DNA from: Burkholderiales bacterium
Lineage (GTDB): Bacteria > Pseudomonadota > Gammaproteobacteria > Burkholderiales > Burkholderiaceae
DNA: 7,609 nucleotides
Assembly: GCA_903643055.1 (NCBI GenBank)
Contig: CAHJWV010000469.1
Coordinates: forward strand, 1 to 7,609
Reading direction: 5' to 3'
Shown here: one piece after another, positions 1 through 7,225 of the stretch
Numbering within the stretch: position 1 is the first letter of the stretch
How the letters are laid out: each line of letters begins with the position of its first letter
Position numbers and translations under genes: made by a program
The notes under the pieces: model-generated
What the model was told of the DNA's origin: nothing
Database searches by the model: none
The model's input: only the letters and a program-made list of their open reading frames with translations

Positions 1-144
1 TGGTTGAAACGGACCACCGTGCGTTGCGGGTGCACGCTGCCGAGATCACCCGCAAAGGGGGTTACGCGACAAGGGCGAAGTCCAGATGATTCCGCTCCTT
101 GCCAACCGATTACCGGCTCTCCTGCCGATCCATGCTTGCCCGTC

Positions 145-1557
145 ATGAAAAAGCCATCTGCTCTCCAGCTTTCGCCGCTTGCCCTGATTCCTTGTCTGCT
201 TTCATTCGCCGCGCCTGCGGTCGCCGGCATCACCTGTGCGCCGACGGCCAGTCCGACCCACGTCAAACCCGGTGGATTGATCACCCTGAGGGGCAATTGC
301 ACCGATACCACGACCAACCTGCCGGTCTCAGAAGGCAATGAAGTTTGGCGTTCGGGAGCAGCGGACAGCAGCCAGTCGATCGGCCAGCGCACGCTGCCCA
401 ATGGCACGTTGACGGTGATTGCGCCGACGATTCCGGGCGAGCACAGCTATGTCATCGAAAGCGTTGATACAGCGTATGGCGGGCCGATCAGTGTCGGTGG
501 TGAAGGTGGCTTTCCTTCGGTGACTGTGACCGTCGATACAGACGGAGCTTCCGGTCCGACAACGCTTGATCAGCTCAGCCGACCGCTGACCACCTTGCAA
601 ACGGCCCGGGTGAACAGTCATCTCAAAGAAGCCCAGTCGCATCTGCGTTTGCTTCGTGCGGGTGGGTCATTGCCGCAGTTCGATGCGCCAGGAGTTCCGT
701 TACCTGACGGCAAGAAGGAAGACGCCAGCCGCCGCAAGCTCGGCTTTTATCTGGGCGGGTTGGGTGACTACCTTCGGCAGGATGGCTCGCCACAGTCTGA
801 ATTCAAAGTACGCACGACCACCTTGTCTTTGGGCGCGGATTACCGCTTGAACGACGATTGGGTGATGGGTGGCAATCTGGGTTATTCCCATTCCCATGTT
901 GACTTTGACAACTCGGCCAGCGATCAAAAAAGCAACGGGACTCATGCCACGGCCTATGCCAGCTGGAGCCTGACGCCTGCGGCGTACCTGAGTGCCTCAT
1001 TGAGCTATGAAGCCAGCAAGTTCGATCTCCAACGTGATGCGGGCAATGGGCAAGTGACGTTTGCTTCGCCTCGCGGTCATGGCGTGGGTGTCAGTTTGAC
1101 CGCAGGGCGCGACTTTCTGGTGGGTGCCTGGTCGATCGGCCCTTATGCGCGTTGGGACAATGTCACCTCGGACATCGACGCATTCAATGAAACCGGGGCT
1201 CCGACAGCGGTCTCTGTTTCTTCGCAGCGCACGCGGTCGAATACATTGAACGTGGGCGCCCAGACGCAAGTCAGCGTGCCCACCTCATGGGGCATTGTTC
1301 TGCCTTATGTACGTCTCGAACTGTCCCATCGAAACGACAGCCATTCGCGCAATCCCGGGGCCACACTGTTGAGTGACAACACGTCGCTGTTGATTCCGGC
1401 CGCAGTCGACGCGCGAGACAACTTCGCCAACGCAGCAGCGGGTATTTCGGGCGTCAATCAAGGAGGCATCAGTTGGTTCTTTGACTATGAAACCGGTCTG
1501 GCACAACAGGGCTATCGCACTCAGCGCTTCGGGCTGGGCTTGCGCTTCGAGCTGTAA
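145..1557 (+). CDS. Autotransporter-like outer-membrane beta-barrel protein with a short Ig-like exported domain
   Basis: Predicted outer-membrane protein of 470 residues. Residues 1-27 form a Sec signal peptide (KK near the start, hydrophobic core, APAVA then G at the cleavage point). Residues 28-131 look like a beta-rich, Ig-like domain with only two cysteines, C31 and C52. Residues about 141-171 are predicted helical (LTTLQTARVNSHLKEAQSHL) and may be the helix that plugs the pore of autotransporter barrels. Residues about 199-470 alternate polar and hydrophobic positions like an autotransporter beta-domain, about the usual length. The end, GLRFEL, fits the G-x-x-aromatic-x-hydrophobic BAM signal but ends in Leu rather than Phe. 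The frame is open to the left window edge (a TTG lies at 4); I chose ATG 145 because the signal peptide begins there, although no clear Shine-Dalgarno precedes it. A glycosyltransferase gene follows 24 bases later. The barrel assignment is fairly firm; the passenger's function is unknown. Confidence 0.8.
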   Translation: MKKPSALQLSPLALIPCLLSFAAPAVAGITCAPTASPTHVKPGGLITLRGNCTDTTTNLPVSEGNEVWRSGAADSSQSIGQRTLPNGTLTVIAPTIPGEHSYVIESVDTAYGGPISVGGEGGFPSVTVTVDTDGASGPTTLDQLSRPLTTLQTARVNSHLKEAQSHLRLLRAGGSLPQFDAPGVPLPDGKKEDASRRKLGFYLGGLGDYLRQDGSPQSEFKVRTTTLSLGADYRLNDDWVMGGNLGYSHSHVDFDNSASDQKSNGTHATAYASWSLTPAAYLSASLSYEASKFDLQRDAGNGQVTFASPRGHGVGVSLTAGRDFLVGAWSIGPYARWDNVTSDIDAFNETGAPTAVSVSSQRTRSNTLNVGAQTQVSVPTSWGIVLPYVRLELSHRNDSHSRNPGATLLSDNTSLLIPAAVDARDNFANAAAGISGVNQGGISWFFDYETGLAQQGYRTQRFGLGLRFEL

Positions 1558-1568
1558 GACCAACTGAC

Positions 1569-1575
1569 AGGAAGG
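1569..1575 (+). promoter_or_regulatory. Ribosome binding site of the glycosyltransferase gene
   Basis: AGGAAGG lies six bases before ATG 1582, inside the 24-base gap after the autotransporter stop. It supports this ATG and translation from a shared message. Confidence 0.6.
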
Positions 1576-1581
1576 CAAGGC

Positions 1582-2784
1582 ATGGCGCATTTTCTTCTGG
1601 CATGGGAGCTGGGCGCGAATCTGGGCCATGGAACGCGTCTGCGTTCCGTGGCGCTTGCATTGAAACAACGCGGCCACCAGGTGACCTTTGCGCTGCGCGA
1701 TGTCGTGTCTGTGCGCGACTTGTTGAGCCCTGAACTCGGGCGAGTTTTCCAGGCGCCGTTGCGGCTGAACATGGGCTCAAAGCCAGCTTTTACGATGGCT
1801 GATGTGCTGCTTTCCTGTGGATATGACTCGGTCCCGACGCTTGGCGCGTTGACGCAGGCATGGACGGCCTTGCTCGATGCTTGTGGTTGCGATGTCGTGT
1901 TGGCCGATCACTCGCCGACCGCCTTGCTGGCAGCCCGCCTGGCCGATGTACCTGCGCTGCACATCGGCTCCGGATTTGCCATTCCGCCGCGCGAAACGCC
2001 ATTGCCGGTGTTTCGCGATTGGGCGAGTGTCGAGGCTTCCCATGCGGATCAAGCCGATGCGCACGCGCTGGCTTGTATCAATGATGTGCTCTCCGTCAGC
2101 GGCGCGATGCCGCTCAAGCACCTGTGGCAGTTGTTCTATCCACAGAAAACCTTGCTGTGCGCCTGGCCTGAGCTCGACCATTACGCGGGCCGCGGGCGTT
2201 CAACTGCCGAATACCGCGGGCCCGACAGCGAGTTTGTGCCCGGTGTGTCGCCGCAGTGGCCCGATGCGAAAGGGCCACGTGTCTTCGCCTATCTGCGCGC
2301 CAATCACCCCGAGCATGGCGCCGTGTTGCGCGGCCTGATCAAGCAGGGCTGCGCCACCCTTTGTTTCTTCCCCGACCGTGAAGCCTCCAGCTCGACGCCG
2401 GAAGCTTCTGAGCAACTGCGATATTGCGCGATGCCGGTCGACATGAAGCAGGCCTTGGCCGAGTGCGAGCTGGTGGTCTGCCATGCCGGGCACGCGACGC
2501 TCGCGCAGACGATGCGATCGGGTGTTCCGTCTCTGATGTTGCCGACCCAGACCGAGCAGTTCTTGCTGGCGCGCCAGGTCGAACGCTTTGGCGTGGGCAT
2601 CAATGCCGCAGCACTGCCCAGGCCGGTCGACTATGCCGCGCTTATTGGTCAACTGATGCGTCCGGACAGTTCACATCGCGCCGCAGCTCATGAAATGGCC
2701 CAGCGCTATCGGCGTTTCGATCCGGCTGCGCTGACGACAGAAATCGTCTTGGCTGCAGAGTCGTTGCTGGCATCAGTGACCTGA
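1582..2784 (+). CDS. GT-B fold glycosyltransferase (UDP-glycosyltransferase/MurG-like)
   Basis: A 400-residue cytosolic protein with no signal peptide, the usual size for a GT1-type enzyme that moves a sugar from a nucleotide donor to an acceptor. The N-terminal Rossmann half starts with a glycine-rich loop and helix, residues 11-37 (GANLGHGTRLRSVALALKQR, then GHQVTFA), followed by VLADHSPTALLAARLADVPA (106-125). The C-terminal half carries the donor-binding signature: CHAGHATLAQTMRSGVPS (300-317), PTQTEQFLLARQVE (321-334), then GVGI. In relatives this region reads H-x-G-x-x-T and ends P-x-x-x-(D/E)Q. H304 stands where many enzymes have Gly. It follows an outer-membrane autotransporter-like gene by 24 bases, so it may glycosylate that protein or make a surface glycan or glycolipid. 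Donor and acceptor cannot be read from the sequence. The family call is good, the specific role open. Confidence 0.82.
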   Translation: MAHFLLAWELGANLGHGTRLRSVALALKQRGHQVTFALRDVVSVRDLLSPELGRVFQAPLRLNMGSKPAFTMADVLLSCGYDSVPTLGALTQAWTALLDACGCDVVLADHSPTALLAARLADVPALHIGSGFAIPPRETPLPVFRDWASVEASHADQADAHALACINDVLSVSGAMPLKHLWQLFYPQKTLLCAWPELDHYAGRGRSTAEYRGPDSEFVPGVSPQWPDAKGPRVFAYLRANHPEHGAVLRGLIKQGCATLCFFPDREASSSTPEASEQLRYCAMPVDMKQALAECELVVCHAGHATLAQTMRSGVPSLMLPTQTEQFLLARQVERFGVGINAAALPRPVDYAALIGQLMRPDSSHRAAAHEMAQRYRRFDPAALTTEIVLAAESLLASVT

Positions 2785-2818
2785 ACGGCGCAGCGCGGCC
2801 CTCTGGCGTCACCTGAAG

Positions 2819-2842
2819 CCGGCGGCTCCGCCGGATTGTTGT
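2819..2842 (+). terminator. Possible Rho-independent terminator after the glycosyltransferase gene
   Basis: CCGGCG (2819-2824) and CGCCGG (2829-2834) form a perfect six-base GC stem with a GCTC loop. It is followed by ATTGTTGTT, which is T-rich but broken by G. It sits 34 bases after the stop and well before the next gene. The interrupted T tract makes it weak; it could instead be a chance GC palindrome. Confidence 0.4.
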
Positions 2843-2941
2843 TCAGCGCATACGATGCGGTCTGGCTGACACGGCCTGCCGCGGACGGAACTCCCCGGCT
2901 TGCCCGTCAATCACAGCAAGCTCGTTCCCGGGGGGTCTCAG

Positions 2942-5128
2942 ATGGTTTTTCTCGCATCGCCAGCGTCTGCCGGCCTGCTTTTCGCGCTGGCGTCGATAGG
3001 GATGTCTGCAGTCATGGGCGTGGCTGCCGTCGCCGCTCCCGTCAAGACAGGGCATGTCACTGCCGAGCTGGTGTCTGAGCAGGCCGCCGTGTCGCCCGGC
3101 CAGACCGTGCGCATCGGCCTGAAGCTGCAGCACATCCCGCATTGGCATACCTATTGGCGTAACCCAGGCGATTCCGGCTTGCCGACCACGCTGAGCTGGA
3201 CGCTGCCCGCGGGTAGCCAAGCGAGCGATATTCAATGGCCCGCACCGCAACGCTTGCCCATCGGCCCGCTGGTGAATTACGGCTATGAAGGCGAACTGCT
3301 GTTGCCCGTGGCCTACACCGCGCCTGCGGACGCCAAAGCCGGAGACAGCCTGGCATTGCGAGCGAAGGCGCAATGGCTGGTCTGCAATGAAGTCTGCATC
3401 CCTGAACAGGCCATGTTGGACTTGAATCTGCCGGTGGCCGCTCCTGGCGTTTTGCCCGCCAAGACCGACCATGCGCAACGGGTCACCGCCGCCGAAGCCC
3501 GGCAAGCCGTGCCGCTTTCAGCTTGGAGTGTCAAAGCCGAACGAGCCGATCGGGAGCTGATCTTGTTGATGACGAAGGCGGAGGGCGCTCAGGCGTCCCC
3601 GGTTTCCCCGGTTTCCACCATCGAAGTTTTTCCATACGCCGAGCAACTGCTGGAGCCTTCTCGCCACGAGGTCTATCGCACGCCGACCGGCTATGCAGTA
3701 AAGCTGAAGCTGAGCGATGACGCCGCACCGCCCGCATCACTCGAGGGCATCGTCGTCGCGCGCGGCGGCGCATCGCCTTGGCCCGGCGGTCGCGAATCGG
3801 TGGAGTTCCATGTGCCGGTGAGCACGGTTGCCGCACTGGCCTTGCCGGTGGGTGCCGAGCGTGTGTCAGCGTCGTCTGCGGGTGAATCAGGCGAAGTCGG
3901 TATCGCTGATGGCATCGGCTTCTGGGCCGCCTTGCTGGCGGCGTTCGCCGGTGGCTTGGTGCTCAACCTGATGCCATGCGTTTTTCCGGTGCTGTCGATC
4001 AAGCTGCTGGGGCTGGCGCAACAGCGCGAAAAGGGCCCGCAGGCCCGCGTTGCCTTGCGCGCGCATGCGATGGCCTACAGCACGGGTGTGATCTTGAGCT
4101 TCCTGGCCTTGGCGGGTGGCTTGCTGGCTCTGCGCGCGGCGGGCAGCGCTGTTGGATGGGGCTTCCAGCTGCAGGAGCCTTCGGTGGTGTTCGTGTTGGG
4201 CCTGCTGTTTTTCGCGCTCGGGCTGAACCTGATGGGCGCTTTTGAATTTGCTAACTTCATGCCGCAGCGCCTTTCCGGCTGGCGCGCTCAGCGTCCGTTT
4301 GTGGATGCGCTGGCTTCTGGCGTGCTCGCTGTGGTGGCGGCCAGCCCCTGCACTGCGCCATTCATGGGGGCTGCGCTCGGTTTTGCCATCACCCAGCCGC
4401 CACTGGCGGCACTGGCAGTATTCCTGGCGTTAGGCATCGGGATGGCCTTGCCTTACGCCTTGCTGGTCGTGATGCCGGGCTGGCGTTCGCGTCTGCCGCG
4501 GCCGGGGGCCTGGATGCTTCGGCTCAAGCAGGCCCTGGCCTTTCCGATGTTCGCCACGGTCGTGTGGCTGGTCTGGGTGCTGGGCATTCAGGCGGGCATG
4601 GATGCTGCCGCGAAAGCCCTGCTGGCGTTGGTCGGGCTTGCCTTCTCGCTGTGGCTCGCCGGCGCATCGGCAAACAGACAGCAGTGGGTGCGCCTGATTC
4701 CGATCGGTGTGCTGGTGGGCACGGTGCTGTGGGCTTGGCCGATGAGCGGGCCCGGTTCCGCATCGGCTGCGGCCAGCGCAGAGGCGCACGATGCGTGGTC
4801 ACCTTACGACGAGGCGGCCGTGGCGCGGCATGTCGCTGACGGCAGGCCGGTGTTCGTCGATTTCACGGCTGCTTGGTGCGTGAGCTGCCAGGTCAACAAG
4901 CGGCTGGTGCTGCATACCGATGCGACGATGCAGGCGTTCGCCCAATCGAAGGTGGCTTTGATGCGCGCCGACTGGACGAACCGCGATGTGAAGATCACCG
5001 AAGCGCTGGCCCGGCTGGGCCGCAATGGCGTGCCGGTGTATGTGTTGATCCGGCCCGGCCGCGAGCCTTTGCTGCTGCCGGAAATTCTCACCGGGCGCGT
5101 TGTTCGCGATGCGCTCGCCACCTTGTGA
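2942..5128 (+). CDS. dsbD: DsbD family (ScsB-type) protein-disulfide reductase
   Basis: Inner-membrane protein that passes electrons from cytoplasmic thioredoxin to periplasmic thiol proteins. Numbered from ATG 2942 (728 residues): a signal-like segment to about 31; a periplasmic N-terminal domain with the pair C148/C152 in LVCNEVCIPEQ; a CcdA-like core of about eight membrane segments between roughly 324 and 599, with C346 in NLMPCVFPVLSIK and C470 in ASPCTAPFMG; and a C-terminal thioredoxin domain with WCVSC (C646/C649) and a likely cis-proline in NGVPVYVL. All three cysteine pairs needed for the relay are present. The N-domain CxxxC and overall length resemble ScsB rather than E. coli DsbD. 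The start is uncertain: TTG 2900 is in frame and would add 14 residues including a Lys, while ATG 2942 has only a G-run (2930-2935) as ribosome site. An in-frame TGA at 2867 limits any extension. A redoxin gene follows after 13 bases. Confidence 0.92.
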   Translation: MVFLASPASAGLLFALASIGMSAVMGVAAVAAPVKTGHVTAELVSEQAAVSPGQTVRIGLKLQHIPHWHTYWRNPGDSGLPTTLSWTLPAGSQASDIQWPAPQRLPIGPLVNYGYEGELLLPVAYTAPADAKAGDSLALRAKAQWLVCNEVCIPEQAMLDLNLPVAAPGVLPAKTDHAQRVTAAEARQAVPLSAWSVKAERADRELILLMTKAEGAQASPVSPVSTIEVFPYAEQLLEPSRHEVYRTPTGYAVKLKLSDDAAPPASLEGIVVARGGASPWPGGRESVEFHVPVSTVAALALPVGAERVSASSAGESGEVGIADGIGFWAALLAAFAGGLVLNLMPCVFPVLSIKLLGLAQQREKGPQARVALRAHAMAYSTGVILSFLALAGGLLALRAAGSAVGWGFQLQEPSVVFVLGLLFFALGLNLMGAFEFANFMPQRLSGWRAQRPFVDALASGVLAVVAASPCTAPFMGAALGFAITQPPLAALAVFLALGIGMALPYALLVVMPGWRSRLPRPGAWMLRLKQALAFPMFATVVWLVWVLGIQAGMDAAAKALLALVGLAFSLWLAGASANRQQWVRLIPIGVLVGTVLWAWPMSGPGSASAAASAEAHDAWSPYDEAAVARHVADGRPVFVDFTAAWCVSCQVNKRLVLHTDATMQAFAQSKVALMRADWTNRDVKITEALARLGRNGVPVYVLIRPGREPLLLPEILTGRVVRDALATL

Positions 5129-5131
5129 CCT

Positions 5132-5138
5132 GGAGAAG
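5132..5138 (+). promoter_or_regulatory. Ribosome binding site of the redoxin gene
   Basis: GGAGAAG lies three bases before ATG 5142 and just after the dsbD stop, which decides the start at 5142 rather than the upstream in-frame candidate at 5100 inside dsbD. A second ATG directly follows at 5145. Confidence 0.65.
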
Positions 5139-5141
5139 ATC

Positions 5142-5771
5142 ATGATGCGACATCCCTTTAGCAAGCGCTTTCTGGCTGCAAGCCTGCTGGCCCTGATGCC
5201 GATGCTTCCATGGGCGCTGGCCCACGCGGCAACGGTGGGCCAAGCCGCCCCCGATTTCGAGTTGAAAGATGCAAGCGGCAAGAGCGTCAAGCTGGCTGAT
5301 TTCAAGGGCCGGCATGTGGTGCTCGAATGGACCAACCCCGGCTGCCCCTTCGTTCAAAAGCACTACAACTCCCACAACATGCAGGGCCTGCAGAAGGACG
5401 CCACGGACCAGAAGGTGATCTGGCTGAGCATCAGTTCGACTGCGAAAAGTGCCAGCGACTACCTGGAGCCGGCAGCGCTCGGTGCTAAATACAAAGCCTG
5501 GGGCAGCGCGCAAACCGCGGTACTGATGGATGACGCCGGCACAGTCGGCAAAGCCTATGGCGCGAAGACCACGCCGCACATGTATGTGATCGATGGCAGC
5601 GGCAAGCTGGTCTACGCCGGCGGCATCGATGACAAGCGCTCGGCCGATGTGGCCGATGTGCCGGGCGCGAAGAACTTCGTCAAAGCCGCACTCAGCGAGA
5701 GCCTGGCCGGCAAAGCGGTGTCGACCCCCGCGGCAGCACCTTATGGCTGCAGCGTGAAGTACGCGAGTTGA
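5142..5771 (+). CDS. Exported peroxiredoxin/thioredoxin-like (AhpC-TSA redoxin) protein
   Basis: A 209-residue exported thiol protein. Residues 1-29 are a Sec signal peptide (RHPFSKR, hydrophobic stretch, AHA cleavage site). The redoxin fold follows: VGQAAPDFELKDASGKSVKL (32-51), then the active-site segment LEWTNPGCPFVQKHY with a single cysteine, C68, in place of a thioredoxin CxxC pair, and a likely cis-proline at TTPHMYVID (P145). The tail ends PYGCSVKY (C203), a second cysteine that may resolve C68. Only these two cysteines are present. From memory this C-terminal motif recurs in redoxins annotated as thioredoxin-family or alkyl hydroperoxide reductase proteins; I could not search. The gene starts 13 bases after the DsbD-type reductase gene, so the protein is probably a periplasmic partner kept reduced by it, acting in peroxide or thiol repair. 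The substrate is not known. Confidence 0.87.
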   Translation: MMRHPFSKRFLAASLLALMPMLPWALAHAATVGQAAPDFELKDASGKSVKLADFKGRHVVLEWTNPGCPFVQKHYNSHNMQGLQKDATDQKVIWLSISSTAKSASDYLEPAALGAKYKAWGSAQTAVLMDDAGTVGKAYGAKTTPHMYVIDGSGKLVYAGGIDDKRSADVADVPGAKNFVKAALSESLAGKAVSTPAAAPYGCSVKYAS

Positions 5772-5886
5772 GCCAGGGCTGTGGGTTATACCGGGATCCG
5801 TGTGGATGATGCGTTAGCCATCCGCGAGGCCTGATGAAGGCGCTTCAACTTTGATTCTCAAGTTTGATTCACCCGGCTGCCCGCCT

Positions 5887-6663
5887 TCAGGCATCGGCCA
5901 CGGCTTGCGCAACGCGCGAAAACGTCGGCTCTAGCTGAGCCCAGGCTTCGGTGTCCAGCGTCGCCGGCCGGCGCTCGCTGGCGGGCGGGCAGCGCAGCGG
6001 TTCACCCTTGCGGGCAAACACGATGCAATTGGTACCGTCGCTGTCAGGCACTTCAATGAGGTGGCCATCGAAGCAGCGCGCAATGCGTTCGATGTAGATC
6101 GGGCAGTGCAGATGGCCGGCATGCAGGTTGACGACCAGCAGGCCGCCCGGCCGAAGCACATCAAAGCCATCGGCATAAAAGCGCTCGCTGCCCAGCGATG
6201 GCGGCATGCCGTTCGCACCGAAGGCATCGAGCATCAGCACATCGAAACGCCGTTCGGTCGTGGCCATGAACTCGGCCGCGTCACCGGACCATACCTGCAG
6301 CCGCTCGCCATCGGGCGGGATGTGAAACGCGTTGCGCAGTGCGATCACGTGCGGGTTGATTTCGATCGCCAACAGCTGGCTGTGCGGCAGATGACGATGG
6401 CAAAACTTCACCAGCGACCCCCCGCCCAAGCCGACCATCGCGATCTGCGCCGGCCGAGGGTTGAACAGCAGGACGCCCATCATCGTGCGCGTGTATTCGA
6501 GGGCCAGTTCATCGGGCCGGGCTGTCAACATTCGGCTCTGGATTTCGGTGCTCGACAGATGCAGCGACTTCGAATCCAACCCTTCTTCAATCCAGGGGAT
6601 CGGGTGAGGAGCGCTGCCACCCTGCACGTTAGGCGTCCGGTGCGGTCTCGTTTTCTGTGTCAT
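5887..6663 (-). CDS. Spermidine synthase-like / class I methyltransferase-fold protein
   Basis: A 258-residue protein with a nucleotide-binding Rossmann core like aminopropyltransferases (SpeE) and SAM methyltransferases. Visible motifs: MVGLGGGSLVKFCHRHLP (motif I, from residue 76), the acidic strand end LLAIEINP with E101, SGDAAEFM (D128), and FDVLMLDAFGANGMPPSL (140-157), followed by LRPGGLLVVNLH. True spermidine synthases usually show D-(S/T)-(S/T)-D-P where this one has D-A-F-G, so the second acidic residue is missing and a polyamine role is doubtful. The N-terminal beta domain is also short. ATG 6663 lies inside the upstream DUF4826 gene (35-base overlap) without a clear ribosome site; GTG 6627, one base past that gene's stop, is an alternative that removes 12 residues. 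The gene is convergent with the redoxin gene. Fold assignment is sound, activity unknown. Confidence 0.83.
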   Translation of the reverse strand: MTQKTRPHRTPNVQGGSAPHPIPWIEEGLDSKSLHLSSTEIQSRMLTARPDELALEYTRTMMGVLLFNPRPAQIAMVGLGGGSLVKFCHRHLPHSQLLAIEINPHVIALRNAFHIPPDGERLQVWSGDAAEFMATTERRFDVLMLDAFGANGMPPSLGSERFYADGFDVLRPGGLLVVNLHAGHLHCPIYIERIARCFDGHLIEVPDSDGTNCIVFARKGEPLRCPPASERRPATLDTEAWAQLEPTFSRVAQAVADA

Positions 6664-7093
6664 CGGCCGGCCAGGCCGAATCGTCTTCCGCCCAGGCCTT
6701 CAAGGCCGCGCCACGCCGTTTGAGCAGCGCGGTCAGCTTGGGCAATTCACCGTCGGGCAGATGGGCCCAGGCCTGCGGCACCGAGCCGCCATCGAGGCTG
6801 GCGCCATGGTCGAGCCAGCGCTTGCCAAAGGCGCGCAGTGCTGCTCGCGGCGTGTCGACCCCCTGTGCGGAGATGGCATCGGAAGGCAGGTCACCGACGA
6901 TGACCCACCAGCCGATCCATTCCGGCCGGTGCTGGCTTTCCACGGCCCAGATGCTGGCGTACGGCATCACATGCCATGCGGGCCATTCGCCGATGCGGCC
7001 GCTGGGCAGTTCGAGGCGTTTGACACAGTCGACCACCTCGGTGGCGCGTGCGTTGCACCATGCTTCTTCTTCGGTGGAAAGCGATTCGGCCAT
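6629..7093 (-). CDS. DUF4826 family protein
   Basis: A 154-residue soluble protein without signal peptide or membrane segment. Its core, EEAWCNARATEVVDCVKR (residues 9-26) followed by EWPAWHVMPYASIWAVES (36-53) and EWIGWWVIVGDLPSDAI (58-74), matches what I recall of the DUF4826 family, which has no assigned function. The tryptophan-rich middle suggests a compact alpha/beta domain. The last 20 or so residues are acidic (AEDDSAWPADDTENE) and look disordered. ATG 7093 has an AGG a few bases upstream. It is the first gene of a two-gene minus-strand unit, overlapping the methyltransferase-like gene by 35 bases, with a sigma-70 style promoter about 70 bases ahead. No function is claimed. Confidence 0.8.
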   Translation of the reverse strand: MAESLSTEEEAWCNARATEVVDCVKRLELPSGRIGEWPAWHVMPYASIWAVESQHRPEWIGWWVIVGDLPSDAISAQGVDTPRAALRAFGKRWLDHGASLDGGSVPQAWAHLPDGELPKLTALLKRRGAALKAWAEDDSAWPADDTENETAPDA

Positions 7094-7170
7094 GAGAACC
7101 TGTGGTGGAGAAGACGTTGAAGAGCCAGGCTCAGGGCGCTCGTGACGATGGCCCTGATGCCGAAGCCTCG

Positions 7171-7199
7171 ATTATCCCGCGCCTGCAGGGGATCGTCAG
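7171..7199 (-). promoter_or_regulatory. Sigma-70-like promoter of the DUF4826-methyltransferase operon
   Basis: Read on the minus strand, CTGACG (-35, 7199-7194) is separated by exactly 17 bases from GATAAT (-10, 7176-7171). That is four of six and five of six matches to consensus. Transcription would begin near 7164, giving a leader of about 70 bases before ATG 7093. The spacer includes the 8-base palindrome CCTGCAGG. Confidence 0.55.
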
Positions 7200-7213
7200 C
7201 GCATCGTCGGCGC
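7192..7213. repeat. Tandem 11-base direct repeat
   Basis: ATCGTCAGCGC (7192-7202) is followed directly by ATCGTCGGCGC (7203-7213), ten of eleven bases identical. The first copy covers the -35 box of the minus-strand promoter, a place where a regulator could act; chance duplication is also possible. Confidence 0.5.
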
Positions 7214-7225
7214 AAGCGCGCTGGC

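Noticed and set aside
187..195. LIPC in the autotransporter signal peptide as a lipoprotein box
   Set aside because: Pro precedes the Cys, and a better signal peptidase I site (AVA before G) follows ten residues later.
5802..5825. Stem GTGGATG / CATCCGC in the 115-base convergent gap, as a terminator
   Set aside because: One wobble pair, a 10-base loop and no T run on either strand; too weak to call. Nothing else convincing lies in this gap.
5848..5871. Repeated TTTGATTC and small AACTT/AAGTT inverted repeat
   Set aside because: Short, AT-rich and close together; likely chance.
6061..6723. Long plus-strand open frame of 220 codons opposite the methyltransferase-like gene
   Set aside because: Antisense to a gene with clear motifs; its translation has no recognisable domain and reflects high GC content.
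7048..7058. GTGC-GTT-GCAC as an NtrC site for urtA
   Set aside because: NtrC sites have GCAC first and GTGC second with a wider centre; this is the reverse order and lies inside the DUF4826 coding region.
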